From Ferrovibrio sp. (lineage in GTDB: Bacteria > Pseudomonadota > Alphaproteobacteria > Ferrovibrionales > Ferrovibrionaceae), in NCBI RefSeq assembly GCF_019636075.1, contig NZ_JAHBYG010000030.1, positions 1 through 54,050 on the forward strand: 54,050 bases of DNA. Direction: 5' to 3'. This document shows, one piece after another, positions 54,034 through 54,050 of this stretch. How positions within the stretch are numbered: the stretch's first letter is position 1; every line of letters starts with the position of its first letter. Made by a program: the position numbers and the translations under genes. The notes below the pieces were generated by a model. The model worked only from the letters and a program-made list of their open reading frames with translations, did no database searches and was not told the origin of the DNA.

Positions 54034-54050
54034 ATGATCAGCCCGCGATC
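54034..54050 (+). CDS. Possible start of a further gene, cut by the window end
   Basis: An ATG at 54034 is preceded by CGGGAG about 11 bases upstream and opens a frame that runs off the end after five codons. Too little is visible to identify it. Confidence 0.2.

Overview
The window reads as one continuous stretch of a GC-rich alphaproteobacterial chromosome, probably Rhodospirillales-like. That placement is an inference from gene content and codon bias (third positions are mostly G or C; MDH, urease, Dps and ArfB all look alphaproteobacterial). No rRNA, tRNA, CRISPR array, transposase or phage gene was seen. Nearly all DNA is coding, and most genes sit in tight same-strand runs with 4-bp or near-zero overlaps.

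Layout. (1) 1-4243: the 3' end of a TRAP transporter large permease, a DUF2848 protein and the three 5-oxoprolinase subunits pxpB-pxpC-pxpA. (2) 4273-13860: a TetR regulator, a tripartite tricarboxylate transporter (binding protein, terminator, TctB, TctA) and a five-gene catabolic run (sugar isomerase-like, enolase superfamily, Gfo/Idh/MocA oxidoreductase, DUF993 aldolase-like, second isomerase-like). Matching GTAAC-N6-GTTAC inverted repeats lie in front of the transporter gene (5039-5058) and in front of the catabolic run (8376-8395), which suggests one TetR regulon for an unidentified sugar-acid-like substrate. (3) 13901-26043: a lone rfbC, then a complete urea uptake and hydrolysis locus in the order ureD - urtABCDE - ureABC - ureEFG. 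A strong sigma-54 promoter sequence lies ahead of urtA, implying nitrogen-limitation control. (4) 26100-33084: a DUF1272 protein, glycerol kinase, a glycosyltransferase-like gene, a divergent short-chain dehydrogenase, an LLM flavin oxidoreductase, an amidase and a TauE/SafE permease.

(5) 33088-41844: a methyltransferase, ArfB ribosome rescue, a KdpDE-like two-component pair without kdpFABC, an MHS-family transporter, an Lrp/AsnC regulator with a likely auto-operator, and a large protein of unknown function. (6) 41943-45660: thioredoxin reductase, a LysR regulator and a PAS sensor kinase, followed by a structure-dense intergenic region. (7) 45923-50697: a HAD phosphatase, MsrP, Dps, a DUF1232 protein, an HSD10-like dehydrogenase and malate dehydrogenase. 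(8) 50790-53929: an AT-richer stretch with two unrecognised lipoproteins and a small membrane protein, then a YqaE/Pmp3 protein and another membrane protein.

The observations most worth following are the TetR regulon around an undefined catabolic module, a roughly 20-residue insertion in the urease alpha subunit, the duplicated periplasmic module in UrtB, small tandem duplications sitting on or just after stop codons and terminators, the intergenic region at 45661-45922, and the lipoprotein/membrane cluster near the right end. All functional assignments come from reading the sequence without database searches.
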